Below are positions 1-9,700 of a stretch of DNA of 64,000 nucleotides, piece after piece. Below the pieces are notes generated by a model. The model saw only the letters and a program-made list of their open reading frames with translations. It was not told where the DNA came from and ran no database searches. The translations under genes and the position numbers were made by a program. The stretch comes from Sneathiella sedimenti (GTDB taxonomy: Bacteria; Pseudomonadota; Alphaproteobacteria; Sneathiellales; Sneathiellaceae). The stretch lies in NCBI RefSeq assembly GCF_017313765.1, contig NZ_JAFLNC010000005.1, positions 372,001 through 436,000 on the forward strand, in the 5' to 3' direction. Position 1 is the first letter of the stretch, and every line of letters starts with the position of its first letter.

Positions 1-2
1 AC

Positions 3-893
3 CGGCGTCTTTCCGAGGCCCTGGCCCCCTCTCCCGCTGCTGACTCCGACCAGGAAAGCGAGCAAGAGGAAGTGGAGATAAACGCGACCCTCACCGCCTC
101 GGATAATGAACTCCTGCAGTCCAAGGACTTCGAAAGCATGAGCAGGGAAGAAATGGAGGAAGCCAAAAAGGTCATGGCCACCATGCGTATGCCGATCATG
201 GAAGTAAAAACGCGCCGCCATCAGGCGGATTTTCATGGTGGTGTGATCGATATGCGCCGAACCATGCGCGCGAGCCTTCGAAGCGGTGGGGCCAGCATTC
301 CGCTGCGCTTCAAATCCCGCGTGACGCGGCATCCTCCCCTGATCATCCTCTGCGATATTTCGGGATCCATGGCGCAGTACAGCCGGATGCTGCTGCATTT
401 CATGCACGCACTCACCAACGACCGCGATCGCGTCCATACATTTGTATTTGGTACGCGGCTGACTAATATAACAAGATACATGCGCTATCGGGATGTGGAT
501 GCGGCACTAGATGCGGTCAGCGAAAAAGTGGAGGACTGGTCCGGCGGCACCCGTATCGGCGCAACGGTGAAGGAATTCAACAAGTTCTGGTCGCGCCGTG
601 TTCTTGGACAGGGGGCGGTGGTGCTCCTCATTTCCGACGGGCTCGACCGGGACGCAGGAGAAGGATTAGGCGTTGAGATGGAACGGCTGCATAAATCCTG
701 CAGACAACTGATCTGGCTGAACCCCCTGCTCCGCTATCAGGGGTTTGAGCCACGCTCCAAGGGCGTCAAGGCGATCCTGCCCCATGTCGATCAGTTTCGG
801 ACGGTCCATAATCTCAACAGCCTGCGGGACCTCGCTGATATCCTGTCAAATCCTTTGGGCGCGCAACCTGAGAAGAGGAGTTTTGCAGCATGA
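3..893 (+). CDS. coxE: CoxE-like VWA-domain protein (5' end outside window)
   Basis: The reading frame is open from the left edge, so the true start lies upstream; the GTG at 72 is only the first internal start-like codon. The visible part carries a von Willebrand A domain with a MIDAS motif (DISGSMAQYS) followed by GGTRIG and the ISDGLDR strand, as in the CoxE family. CoxE proteins work with the AAA+ ATPase CoxD in maturing the molybdenum-copper active site of CO dehydrogenase and related hydroxylases in the cytoplasm. The next genes (XdhC halves and a MocA-like protein) fit that role. The stop overlaps the next ATG (ATGA), indicating translational coupling. Family assignment is firm; which molybdoenzyme is served cannot be seen because the structural genes are not in the window. 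Confidence 0.85.
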   Translation, partial: RRLSEALAPSPAADSDQESEQEEVEINATLTASDNELLQSKDFESMSREEMEEAKKVMATMRMPIMEVKTRRHQADFHGGVIDMRRTMRASLRSGGASIPLRFKSRVTRHPPLIILCDISGSMAQYSRMLLHFMHALTNDRDRVHTFVFGTRLTNITRYMRYRDVDAALDAVSEKVEDWSGGTRIGATVKEFNKFWSRRVLGQGAVVLLISDGLDRDAGEGLGVEMERLHKSCRQLIWLNPLLRYQGFEPRSKGVKAILPHVDQFRTVHNLNSLRDLADILSNPLGAQPEKRSFAA

Positions 894-1228
894 CCAACCC
901 CACAACGACCCTGCCCGAAGACGACATTCTGGCCCAGGCGCTCAACTGGAAGAAAGACGGGCGGAAGGTCGCCCTCGCGACCGTTATCAGCACTTGGGGA
1001 TCCGCGCCCCGTCCGGCGGGAAGCCAGCTCGCCATCGATGAAACCGGCCAGATGGCCGGCTCGGTCAGTGGTGGCTGCGTGGAGGGGGCGGTCATTCAGG
1101 AAGCGCTTGAGATCATCAAGAGTGGCGCACCGAAGACCCTGGAATTTGGCGTTAGTAACGACGAGGCCTGGGAAGTCGGCCTTGCCTGTGGTGGTAAGAT
1201 CAATGTCTTTGTCGAGAAACTGGACTAA
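890..1228 (+). CDS. XdhC/CoxI-family protein, N-terminal-domain type
   Basis: This 112-residue protein corresponds to the N-terminal XdhC/CoxI domain only. It shows the typical TVISTWGSAPRPAGSQLAI segment and the glycine-rich SGGCVEGAV motif, followed by a CGGKI motif near the end. XdhC proteins bind molybdenum cofactor, protect it and help insert it into xanthine-dehydrogenase or CO-dehydrogenase type enzymes. The Rossmann half that usually follows in one polypeptide is encoded separately 9 nt downstream. The start codon overlaps the CoxE stop. Assignment to the family is confident; its specific client enzyme is inferred from the operon. Confidence 0.85.
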   Translation: MTNPTTTLPEDDILAQALNWKKDGRKVALATVISTWGSAPRPAGSQLAIDETGQMAGSVSGGCVEGAVIQEALEIIKSGAPKTLEFGVSNDEAWEVGLACGGKINVFVEKLD

Positions 1229-1237
1229 GGCGGCGCG

Positions 1238-1927
1238 ATGAAAACGGCTCTCCTTGAAGAACTGCAACAGGCCCGCACGGAAAAGCGTCAGGTCGTCCTC
1301 GCGACTAATTTAAAGTCCGGTGATCAGAAACTATTATATCCCTTTGAAACTGAATATAGTTCTGATCTGTCAGAAGCGGCAAGAAATGCGCTTCGGAGCG
1401 ACAAACCGGCCACATTTGAGGCGGAGGACGGCCCGGTTTTCCTGAATATATTCAATCCGCCGCTCCGCCTTTTTATCGTCGGCGCGGTCCATATTGCGCA
1501 GGCTCTCGTCCCCATGGCGGCAGCTGCGGATTATGAGGTGACCGTCATCGATCCGCGCCGGAGTTTCGGTTCCAGTTTTCGCTTCCCCAATGTCACCCTT
1601 GATAATCGCTGGCCCGATGAAGCATTTGAGTCGTTATCTCCCGACCGACGCTCGGCCATCGTGACACTAACCCATGATGCAAAACTGGATGACCCAGCCC
1701 TGCAATTTGCCCTGAAATCCGACGCTTTTTACATTGGTGCCCTCGGCAGCGGAAGAACCCATGCAAAAAGACAGCAACGGTTAATCTCCGCCGGCTTTAC
1801 CGAAACGGATTTCAGTCGCATACATGGCCCGATCGGTCTTGACATCGGCGCCAAGTCGCCAGCGGAAATTGCCATTTCCATCATGGCGGAGATTATCGCC
1901 GTTCTCCGCCGGAAGGAGGTCAAATGA
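1238..1927 (+). CDS. XdhC-family protein, Rossmann (C-terminal) domain type
   Basis: This 229-residue protein is the XdhC C-terminal domain: a Rossmann-like fold with FIVGAVHIAQALVPMA near residue 85, the VIDPRRSFGSSFRFPN stretch, a DAKLDDPAL segment and the conserved YIGALGSGRTHAKRQQRL motif, ending with IHGPIGLDIGAKSPAEIAISI. It should act with the preceding small protein in molybdenum-cofactor sulfuration or insertion. The final ATGA overlap with the next gene supports a single transcript. The N-terminal 80 residues are less conserved. A frameshift splitting one ancestral xdhC is possible but unlikely, since each ORF has its own start and the spacing is short and clean. Confidence 0.85.
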   Translation: MKTALLEELQQARTEKRQVVLATNLKSGDQKLLYPFETEYSSDLSEAARNALRSDKPATFEAEDGPVFLNIFNPPLRLFIVGAVHIAQALVPMAAAADYEVTVIDPRRSFGSSFRFPNVTLDNRWPDEAFESLSPDRRSAIVTLTHDAKLDDPALQFALKSDAFYIGALGSGRTHAKRQQRLISAGFTETDFSRIHGPIGLDIGAKSPAEIAISIMAEIIAVLRRKEVK

Positions 1928-3549
1928 ACTTCGGCCGTCTAGCAGTAGAAAACGCGGAAGGGATTGTACTTGCCCATGCGGTGGAGGTTGCACCGGGCAA
2001 GCTGTTGAAGAAGGGTCATGTCCTCACCAAGGCGGACATAGATTCTATTAAAAACAATGGCATACAGACCATTCTTGGTGCGAGAATTGATGAAACCGAT
2101 ATGTCGGAGGACACCGCCGCGGCGACGGTCGCCGCCCCTCTCGCGGGTGCCAATGTGACCGTCAAGCCCCCGTTCACCGGCCGCGCCAACCTGTTTGCTG
2201 CAAAGCGCGGGATAGCCGTCATCAACGAGGCGCAAATAAAGACGCTCAACCACATTGACGAGACAATTACCATCGCAACGGTGAAGGGATATGAGTTGGT
2301 AGAGGCCAACCAGATGCTGGCAACCGTGAAGATCATCCCCTTCGCGGCCCCAAAGAACAAGGTGGAGAAAGTCCTGTCCTGCATGGAGAGTGCCGCGCAA
2401 CCAATTGTTTCCATTCATCCTTTCGTCAAGAAAAGGATCGGCGTGATCTCGACGATGCTGCCGAATACAAAGGAAAAGGTGATTGCAAAGTCGGAACGGA
2501 TCATGGCCGACCGTCTGGAACGATGTGACAACCAAATTGATGTCAGTCGACGCTGCGATCATCATGAGACAGCTCTTGCCGAGGCCATATCGGCGCTCGA
2601 TAAGGAAGGATGCGATTTTATCCTGATTTTCGGCGCCTCCGCCATTACGGACCGGAATGACGTCATTCCTGCGGCCCTGAAGCAGGTGGGCGGCGAGATC
2701 GATCATTTCGGCATGCCGGTTGACCCGGGCAACCTTCTCCTCCTTGGTCATCTTCGGGAAAAGCTTGTTATCGGCCTGCCCGGCTGCACCCGTTCCCCGA
2801 AACTGAACGGGTTTGACTTTGTCCTCGATCGTCTACTTGCGGATATCCCGGTCACGGCATCGGATATCATGGATATGGGTGCCGGGGGCCTGCTAAAGGA
2901 AATCCCGAGCCGGCCGCAACCGCGCAATCAGGAAAGAAAGACGACAGCGGCGCAAGGGAAGTCGGTTGCCGTCCTTATCCTCGCAGCGGGGCAGTCCCGG
3001 CGTATGGGCAGGAAAAACAAGCTGCTGGCGGAAATCGACGGCAAGGCCATGCTGAGCCATACGGCGGAAACAGCCCTCAAATCAAAGGCGGCAGGCGTAT
3101 TTGGCGTGACCGGTCATGAAAAACAGCAGGTTGAAGCCCTCTTTAACGATCTCGGGATCACGTCATTTCACAACCCAGACTATGCCCAGGGCCTGAGCAG
3201 CAGCCTCAAAACCGGGTTTCGCGCCCTCGCCGATGATTTCGACGGCGTCCTGATTTGCCTCGGCGACATGCCTCTCGTGAGTACAAGCCTGTTCAACGCC
3301 CTGATCGACGCCTTCGATGTGGAGGAAGGACGGGCGATAATCGTCCCTACTTTCCAGGGCAAACGGGGCAATCCCGTTCTCATCGGCAGCCAGTACAAAA
3401 GCGATATTCTCACCCTGACAGGCGATATCGGGGCAAAAGCCCTGATTGCGGAGAATGAATCCTATGTCTTCAATGTCGAGGCCGATAAGGACAGCATCTT
3501 CACCGACATCGATACACCAGAGGCCCTAATCGCCCTCCAGCAAGCGTGA
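1924..3549 (+). CDS. Molybdopterin-binding / MocA-like nucleotidyltransferase fusion
   Basis: Two modules are visible in 541 residues. Residues 1 to about 330 look like a molybdopterin-binding (MoeA/MogA-like) region, with GASAITDRNDVIPAAL and LVIGLPGCTRSPKLNGFD motifs. Residues about 345 to 541 form a MobA/MocA-type nucleotidyltransferase, with the signature LILAAGQSRRMG followed by NKLL, a CLGDMPLVS metal-binding motif and a QGKRGNPVLIG motif. The enzyme probably attaches CMP (or GMP) to molybdopterin, making the dinucleotide cofactor used by CO-dehydrogenase-family hydroxylases. It is the fourth gene of the maturation operon and is translationally coupled to xdhC. CTP specificity is inferred from the neighbours. 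Confidence 0.85.
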   Translation: MNFGRLAVENAEGIVLAHAVEVAPGKLLKKGHVLTKADIDSIKNNGIQTILGARIDETDMSEDTAAATVAAPLAGANVTVKPPFTGRANLFAAKRGIAVINEAQIKTLNHIDETITIATVKGYELVEANQMLATVKIIPFAAPKNKVEKVLSCMESAAQPIVSIHPFVKKRIGVISTMLPNTKEKVIAKSERIMADRLERCDNQIDVSRRCDHHETALAEAISALDKEGCDFILIFGASAITDRNDVIPAALKQVGGEIDHFGMPVDPGNLLLLGHLREKLVIGLPGCTRSPKLNGFDFVLDRLLADIPVTASDIMDMGAGGLLKEIPSRPQPRNQERKTTAAQGKSVAVLILAAGQSRRMGRKNKLLAEIDGKAMLSHTAETALKSKAAGVFGVTGHEKQQVEALFNDLGITSFHNPDYAQGLSSSLKTGFRALADDFDGVLICLGDMPLVSTSLFNALIDAFDVEEGRAIIVPTFQGKRGNPVLIGSQYKSDILTLTGDIGAKALIAENESYVFNVEADKDSIFTDIDTPEALIALQQA

Positions 3550-3558
3550 GTAAAGAAC

Positions 3559-3990
3559 GTGATCGATGAGCTTTATCAGAAGAATTTGCTGCGGCTTGCC
3601 GCCAACGCCACTGGCGACGGAACGCTTGACAACCCGGATGCGGAAGAAACGCTGGATAACCCCACCTGCGGCGACCGTATTACCATCCAGATCCGGCTAA
3701 AAGAGAATGAAATTAGAGAGTTAAACCACCAAAATCGTTCCTGCATGCTGTGTCAGGCGTCCGCGTCCCTGATTGGCAAACATGCCATCGGCAAAAACCT
3801 CGAGGATATTCTGGAAACACGCCACAATCTGCAATCCATGTTGCATGGAGCGCCTCTTCAGGATACATCGGAGTGGAAAGAACTTGAATATTTCAATGTT
3901 GTCGCGCTTCACAAGAGCCGGCATCATTGTGTCCTCCTTCCCTTCGACGCCCTGATCCGGGCGTTGGAGACTGCGAACAAGAAAGTCTGA
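3559..3990 (+). CDS. U-type iron-sulfur cluster assembly scaffold (SufU/NifU-like)
   Basis: The 143-residue protein matches the IscU/SufU scaffold family: an N-terminal LDNPTCGDRI motif with the first ligand Cys, a CMLCQASASL segment with the second, and a late RHHCVLLPFDAL segment with the third. Such scaffolds assemble or transfer Fe-S clusters. Molybdenum hydroxylases need two [2Fe-2S] clusters, so a scaffold at the end of their maturation operon makes sense. The start is a GTG 9 nt after the previous stop. Membership in the family is clear; whether it is a general or a dedicated scaffold is not. Confidence 0.8.
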   Translation: MIDELYQKNLLRLAANATGDGTLDNPDAEETLDNPTCGDRITIQIRLKENEIRELNHQNRSCMLCQASASLIGKHAIGKNLEDILETRHNLQSMLHGAPLQDTSEWKELEYFNVVALHKSRHHCVLLPFDALIRALETANKKV

Positions 3991-3991
3991 G

Positions 3992-4213
3992 ATGCGCCGT
4001 AAAAATCCAAAAATAAAAAACCTGCCGGACCTTCCTTCCCCCTGTACCGGAATTTGCAGCATGGATACGCAAAACCTCTATTGCCGGGGATGCTTCCGCA
4101 CAAGAAATGAAATCGGCGGCTGGGTTTTGATGACCAATGTAGAGAAAATGGATGTTCTGAAGGAAATACGCCAGCGGCGTCGGGAATCCCGTCTTTCAGA
4201 AAAACTGCCATAA
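3992..4213 (+). CDS. DUF1289 small cysteine-rich protein
   Basis: A 73-residue protein with the DUF1289 pattern: PSPCTGICSMD, then YCRGCFRTRNEIGGW. The four Cys could bind a metal or an Fe-S cluster. It begins 1 nt after the scaffold gene stop and is the last gene of the operon. Function of the family is not established; association with an Fe-S scaffold is suggestive only. Confidence 0.8.
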   Translation: MRRKNPKIKNLPDLPSPCTGICSMDTQNLYCRGCFRTRNEIGGWVLMTNVEKMDVLKEIRQRRRESRLSEKLP

Positions 4214-4235
4214 TTTTGCCTACTTCCGCCCGCTT

Positions 4236-4272
4236 AATGCAAGCGTCGTTAATAACAATGTAAGCTTGCATT
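4236..4272. promoter_or_regulatory. Inverted repeat ahead of the cell-wall hydrolase gene
   Basis: AATGCAAGC at 4236-4244 is mirrored exactly by GCTTGCATT at 4264-4272 with a 19-nt centre. There is no T-run, so it is a weak terminator candidate and may instead be an operator for the gene starting at 4291. Confidence 0.35.
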
Positions 4273-4290
4273 CAAGTAATGGGGGCACAA

Positions 4291-4785
4291 ATGTATTTGA
4301 AAACCCTGAGCATTTTGACAGTTTCCTTTCTGTCCTTGCTGTTTCTTGTAATGGCGACATTCATGCCTGCCGCAACGACTCTCGTCGCCTCTTCCGATAA
4401 TGACCCCGAGACCAAATGCCTGGCTCAGGCAGTTTATTTCGAGGCGCGCGGTGAACCTTTCAGCGGGCAGGTCGCGGTAGCTCAGGTCGTCCATAACCGT
4501 GTCGCGGCAAAGGGCACATCCTATTGCAAGGTGGTATTTGAAGGCAGCTCGCGCCGTAATGCCTGCCAGTTCTCCTTTGCCTGCGACGGTAAATCAGACA
4601 CCGCAACAGACCAGGTTTCCTGGCAACGGGCGCTGATGGTGGCCAGCCTGGTCAGAGGCGGCAATATGCGGGACCTTTCCGGCGATGCGACCTTCTACCA
4701 CGCGAATTATGTCTCCCCGACCTGGTCGAAGAGCCTGAAAGTAACCGCCAATATCGGCAATCATATTTTCTACCGTCAAATGTAG
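4291..4785 (+). CDS. SleB-type cell wall hydrolase, secreted
   Basis: About 164 residues. The N-terminus (YLKTLSILTVSFLSLLFLVMATF) is a signal peptide or anchor. The domain that follows is a Hydrolase_2/SleB domain: CLAQAVYFEARGEP with the catalytic Glu, then GQVAVAQVVHNRV, a CQFSFACDG motif and a closing ATFYHANYVSPTW segment. The enzyme would cleave peptidoglycan in the periplasm. I prefer ATG 4291 over ATG 4279 because a GGGGG run sits 6-7 nt before it and the signal peptide then begins directly. It is monocistronic, with a terminator downstream. Confidence 0.8.
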   Translation: MYLKTLSILTVSFLSLLFLVMATFMPAATTLVASSDNDPETKCLAQAVYFEARGEPFSGQVAVAQVVHNRVAAKGTSYCKVVFEGSSRRNACQFSFACDGKSDTATDQVSWQRALMVASLVRGGNMRDLSGDATFYHANYVSPTWSKSLKVTANIGNHIFYRQM

Positions 4786-4817
4786 GCCCAACCTCGCGAT
4801 TTCAGGATAAACTGGAG

Positions 4818-4842
4818 AAAGCGGCCGCAGGTCGCTTTTTTA
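4818..4842 (+). terminator. Rho-independent terminator after the cell wall hydrolase
   Basis: A 9-bp stem (AAAGCGGCC with GGTCGCTTT, one G-U pair), a 3-nt loop and a run of T residues. Confidence 0.7.
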
Positions 4843-4962
4843 ATGCAATCCTCCCGCTTGCACACCCGGATATACGGCATTCACGAAATGTTTATTCTCC
4901 GTGACCCCGATCACATGCAGCAATCAAAAATTAATCTATATTTAAATTTGAAATTATATCAG

Positions 4963-5004
4963 TTCGATATATACTCGTTCGAAATATCGAAAATCTATTT
5001 TCGA
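4963..5004. promoter_or_regulatory. Nested inverted repeats in the padR-RND promoter region
   Basis: TTCGATAT (4963-4970) pairs with ATATCGAA (4984-4991). Overlapping it, TCGAAAAT (4987-4994) pairs perfectly with ATTTTCGA (4997-5004). The array sits 50-90 bp before the padR start and is a reasonable autoregulatory operator for the dimeric PadR protein. Confidence 0.5.
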
Positions 5005-5053
5005 GTGATAACGTGGGCGCGTTTCTCGACATTATACAGACTAAGTGGAATTA

Positions 5054-5590
5054 ATGGATATTCGCACTTTATGCCTTGGCATCCTCACAATGGGGGATGC
5101 GAGCGGCTATGAGATTAAAAAGACCTTTGAAGATCGACTGGGCCTGATATTCCACGCCAGTTTCGGGTCAATTTATCCCGCGCTTAACAAGCTGACGGAC
5201 GAAGGTCTTGTCTCCTGTCGGGAATTCAGCCAGGAAAAGCGGCCTGACAAGAAAATTTATTCCATTACCGCGAACGGTCGCTATCAGTTTTTCGACGCCA
5301 TCATGAAAAAACCGGCGGCAGATCGATTCCGGTCGGAATTCCTGGCGACCTTGATGTTTTCCCATCTTCTGCCGGCATCGGTGATCTCAGAACTTATCGA
5401 CGACAGAATTAAGGATCGCGCCCAGAAAATCGAGTCATTGTACGACGATTGTCAAACCAAGATGACGGACAGGGACCGGTTTCTATGCAATTTCGGTCTA
5501 AAAATGTATCAGGCGGAAATAGATTACCTGCAAGAGAATAGACACTTGCTGGAAGCGGATGCGTTAATGGGCAATCGCGCCGCCGAATGA
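5054..5590 (+). CDS. PadR-family transcriptional regulator
   Basis: About 178 residues. The N-terminal winged helix is typical of PadR (LGILTMGDASGYEIKKTFED, FGSIYPALNKLTDEGLV, then KKIYSITANGR). A C-terminal helical region (about residues 100-175) should mediate dimerisation. It precedes an RND pump gene pair by 38 nt on the same strand, and is thus probably a ligand-responsive repressor of that pump and of itself. ATG 5054 has a purine-rich stretch upstream; an in-frame GTG at 5045 is an alternative. Confidence 0.85.
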   Translation: MDIRTLCLGILTMGDASGYEIKKTFEDRLGLIFHASFGSIYPALNKLTDEGLVSCREFSQEKRPDKKIYSITANGRYQFFDAIMKKPAADRFRSEFLATLMFSHLLPASVISELIDDRIKDRAQKIESLYDDCQTKMTDRDRFLCNFGLKMYQAEIDYLQENRHLLEADALMGNRAAE

Positions 5591-5628
5591 AGCAACTTTA
5601 AACATACTCGACAAAAAGAGGTACCACT

Positions 5629-6756
5629 GTGAACCGCTCAATCATCATCGCAATAATTATCGCCGTAGGCGTTACGGCCTGGATTGCGTCCGGACAGATC
5701 GACATGGGCAATGACAGTGAAAGTGGCTCCGGTGATGCTGTTGCGGCAACCAAGGCGGAAAGTACTACCGCGGAAACCGCCGAAACGGAAAAAAACCAGC
5801 CCAAGATCATGGGGGTACGTTATGCCATTTCGACGGCCCAGCCGCGGGAGCAGGAAATCATCGTTCATGGAAGAACGGAAGCAAACCGGGTCGTTGATCT
5901 AAAAGCCGAAATTTCAGGCCGGGTGAAGAAGATACATGTGGATGAAGGAGATCGGGTCAAGGCAGGCGATCGCATCGTCAGCTTTGACGTCAAGGATAAC
6001 CAGGCGCGTCTGCAGGAAGCACAGGCACTTGTCCGACAGCGTGAAATCGAGTTTAACGCGGCAAAAAAACTGAATAAGAAGGGTTTCAGTTCCGATACAA
6101 CATTCGCAAGTGCCCAGGCCCAGCTCGACAGTGCGAATGCCCAGGTCACCGCCATGAAAATCCGCCTGAATGATCTGGTAATCACGGCGCCCTTCGATGG
6201 GTATATCGAAGCGCGGGCAGCAGAGGTCGGCGATTTCGTCAAGGACGGGAATAGCATTGCCACAATCGTGGAAAGCGATCCTTTATTGATCACGGGACAG
6301 ATATCCGAACTCCAGGTCGGAAAAATAGAAGTGGGCGGCGAAGGCTCGGCCAAGCTGGTGACCGGGGAAACGGTAAAGGGCAAGGTCAAGTTCATCGGGA
6401 GGGTCGCGGAACCTGAAACACGGACCTTTCGCGTGGAACTGGAGGTGCCCAATGATGGCTATAAGCTCCGGAGCGGCGTAACGGCGGAAATCACCTTCAA
6501 GACGAGCTCGGTTGCGGCGCATTTCCTCTCCCCGGCGTACCTGACGCTGAATGACGCCGGCGTTCTTGGCCTTCGAACGGTTGGGGAGAACGATATTGTC
6601 GAGTTTCACCCGGTCCGGATCCTCTCGGACACACCGGAAGGCATTTGGGTCCAGGGACTGCCGGAAACTGTTCGCCTGATCGTCGTCGGACAGGATTTTG
6701 TGCGGGCGGGCGACAAGGTGAAACCTGACCTCTTTGTTGCCGAGGCATCCCAATGA
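5629..6756 (+). CDS. RND efflux periplasmic adaptor (membrane fusion protein)
   Basis: 375 residues with an N-terminal signal anchor (SIIIAIIIAVGVTAWIA), an acidic linker, a lipoyl half-domain with GRVKKIHVDEGDRVKAGD, a short coiled-coil hairpin (about residues 125-185), the second lipoyl half (ITAPFDGYIEARAAEVGDFV) and a beta-barrel domain. It bridges the inner-membrane pump and an outer-membrane channel. The start is GTG with an AAAGAGGT ribosome site. The stop overlaps the pump start. No outer-membrane channel gene is nearby, so a general TolC-type protein must be shared. Confidence 0.9.
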   Translation: MNRSIIIAIIIAVGVTAWIASGQIDMGNDSESGSGDAVAATKAESTTAETAETEKNQPKIMGVRYAISTAQPREQEIIVHGRTEANRVVDLKAEISGRVKKIHVDEGDRVKAGDRIVSFDVKDNQARLQEAQALVRQREIEFNAAKKLNKKGFSSDTTFASAQAQLDSANAQVTAMKIRLNDLVITAPFDGYIEARAAEVGDFVKDGNSIATIVESDPLLITGQISELQVGKIEVGGEGSAKLVTGETVKGKVKFIGRVAEPETRTFRVELEVPNDGYKLRSGVTAEITFKTSSVAAHFLSPAYLTLNDAGVLGLRTVGENDIVEFHPVRILSDTPEGIWVQGLPETVRLIVVGQDFVRAGDKVKPDLFVAEASQ

Positions 6757-9700
6757 ACGCACTTATTGACGCCGCCATCAACCGTTCCAGAACGGTTATA
6801 TCGGCACTCCTGCTGATATTGGTGGCCGGCGCTTACGCCTATATTGACATTGCGAAAGAATCCGATCCGGACATCAATATCCCGATAATTTACGTGTCCA
6901 TGACCCACGAGGGCATCTCGCCGGAAGATGGGGAGCGGCTGCTGATCCGGCCGATGGAGCTGGAGCTGCGCTCAATCGAGGGCGTCAAGGAAATGACGGC
7001 AAGTGCCTCGGAAGGCCATGCCTCCGTTACGCTTGAATTCGATGCAGGCTTCGACGTCGACAAGGCTCTGCAGGACGTGCGTGAAAAAGTCGATATCGCC
7101 AAGAATGAACTGCCGCAGGAAACGGACGATCCAACCGTAAACGAGGTTAATTTCGCGCTTTTCCCGGTCATTGTTGTGACCCTTTCGGGCGATGTGCCGC
7201 TCCGGGCGCTGATCAAGCTGGCGAAGAATCTTGAGGACCGCGTAGAAGGCCTGCCGGGCGTGCTCGAAGCTGACATCGGTGGTGACCGCGAAGAAGTGCT
7301 GGAAGTGATCATCGATCCTGTAAAGCTCGAAAGCTACAAGATATCAAATGCCGAGCTTGCCAGTGCGGTTGTCTCGAACAACAAGCTGGTTGCCGCCGGC
7401 TCCATGGATACAGGCAAGGGCCGGTTTGCGATCAAGGTTCCGGGCCTGTACAAGACAGCCTCGGATGTTCTGGACATTCCCGTGAAGGTGAATAACGAAG
7501 GCGTTGTCACGCTTCGCGATGTAACCGAAGTACGACGCACCTTCAAGGACGCCGATAGCTATGCCCGGCTAAACGGCCGACCGGCCGTCGCCCTGGAAAT
7601 CAAGAAGCGCGTCGGTGAAAATATCATTGAGACGATTGAATCCGTCAAACAGGCCGTCGCCGATGAGCAGAAATACTGGCCCGAGAATGTGGTCGTAACC
7701 TATTCACAGGATCGGTCCGAAGATATCCGCAATATGCTGCTGGACCTGCAGAACAATATTATAAGCGCCATCATTCTGGTCATGATCGTGGTGATTAGTG
7801 CGCTGGGCGTCCGCACAGCCGGTCTTGTCGGGCTGTCTATCCCCGGCTCTTTCCTCATCGGCATCCTGTATATGTATCTGTTCGGGCTAACCATTAATAT
7901 TGTCGTGCTCTTCGGGCTCATCCTTGCTGTCGGCATGCTGGTGGACGGGGCGATTGTGGTGACGGAGTTCGCCGATCGGAAAATGGCGGAAGGCATAGAT
8001 AAGCGAGACGCCTATGCGCTCGCTGCCAAACGCATGGCCTGGCCGATTATCGCCTCAACCGCAACGACACTCGCCGTTTTCATGCCACTGATGTTCTGGC
8101 CGGGCGTGGTCGGAGAATTCATGAAGTACCTCCCCCTCACGCTGATCACGACGCTGACCGGTTCGCTGCTGATGGCGCTTATTTTCGTGCCGACCTTGGG
8201 ATCCGTATTCGGCAAGGCAGGAACGACCAATTCGAAAACCCTTGCGGCGCTGGCCGCTGCGGAGAGCGGCGACATTCGAAGCCTGGGCGGGTTTACGGGC
8301 CGTTACGTGCGTTTCCTTGCGATGTGCATTAGGCATCCTGCGAAGATCGTCTTTGTTGGTCTTGTAGCCCTGGTCGGGGTGCAGGGCTATTACGCGACAC
8401 ATGGCAATGGCGTCGAATTTTTCCCGGACGTCGAACCGGAAATGGCGCTGATCTATGTGCATGCGCGCGGAAATATGTCAACGGACGAGAAAGACCAGCT
8501 TGTCAGGGAAGTCGAAGCAGAGATTCTGAAACTTGACGATTTTGAGGGCCTTTATTCCCGCTCAGGGTCCACCGGCGGCGGTCAAAATGTTTCTGAAGAC
8601 GTAATTGGCGTCATTCAAATGGAGTTCAAGGACTGGCAGGAGCGCCGTCCGGTCGACGAAATCTTTGCTGATATCCGCGAAAGAACGGCCCACCTCACCG
8701 GCATTATCGTGGAAGCACGTAAACCGGATAATGGCCCGCCAACGGGTAAACATGTCCAGATCCAGCTTTCTTCGCGCAATCCGGATCTCCTGCCGAAGGA
8801 AGTTGAGAAAATCCGGAATCATCTTGAAACCAATGTCAGTGACCTGATTGACCTTGAAGATAGCCGCCCTATTCCCGGCATTGAGTGGCAGGTCACGGTC
8901 GATCGTGCCCAGGCAGGGCGTTTCGGTGCGGATATACAGTCGGTCGGCAAAACGATCCAGCTCGTTACCAATGGCATCAAGGCGGACGAGTATCGCCCGA
9001 ATGATGCCGATGACGAGATTGATATCCGTCTTCGCTTTCCCGACGACAAACGCAGTATCGACCAGCTGGACAACCTGCGTGTGATGACCAACAACGGCAT
9101 GGTCCCTATTTCCAACTTCGTCAAGCGCGAAGCTCGCCAGAAAGTCGGTACCATCAGCCGGTCAGATTCCGAACGGATTATGACGGTCAAGGCCAATGTC
9201 GCCGCCGGCGTGCTGGTCGATGACAAGGTCAAGGAAATTCAGGCATGGATGGAGAATGAGGCGAACATCGACCCCGAAGTATCCTATGTATTCAAGGGTC
9301 AGGACGAAGAACAGAAGAAGGCCGGGGAGTTCCTTGGCAAGGCGTTTGCGGTCGCCCTCTTTATCATGGCGATTATTCTGGTGACCCAGTTTAACAGCTT
9401 CTATCACGCCTTTCTGATCCTGACGGCGGTAATCATGTCGACGATCGGTGTGTTCGTGGGTCTGATTATTACGGGGCAACCTTTCGGCATTGTCATGACG
9501 GGCGTCGGGGTCATCGCCCTTGCAGGTATCGTGGTGAACAACAATATCGTTCTGATCGATACCTATGCGCATTTACGCAAGCAGGGCATGGAGGCAATGG
9601 AAGCAGTTCTCAGGACTGGGGCGCAGCGTCTGCGTCCTGTGATGCTGACGACCGTTACGACGATTTTCGGCCTGCTGCCCATGACGCTGCAAATCAATAT

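Noticed and set aside
4843-5112. 89-codon ORF in the padR upstream region
   Set aside because: Overlaps the operator repeats and the padR start, with no ribosome site and AT-driven composition.
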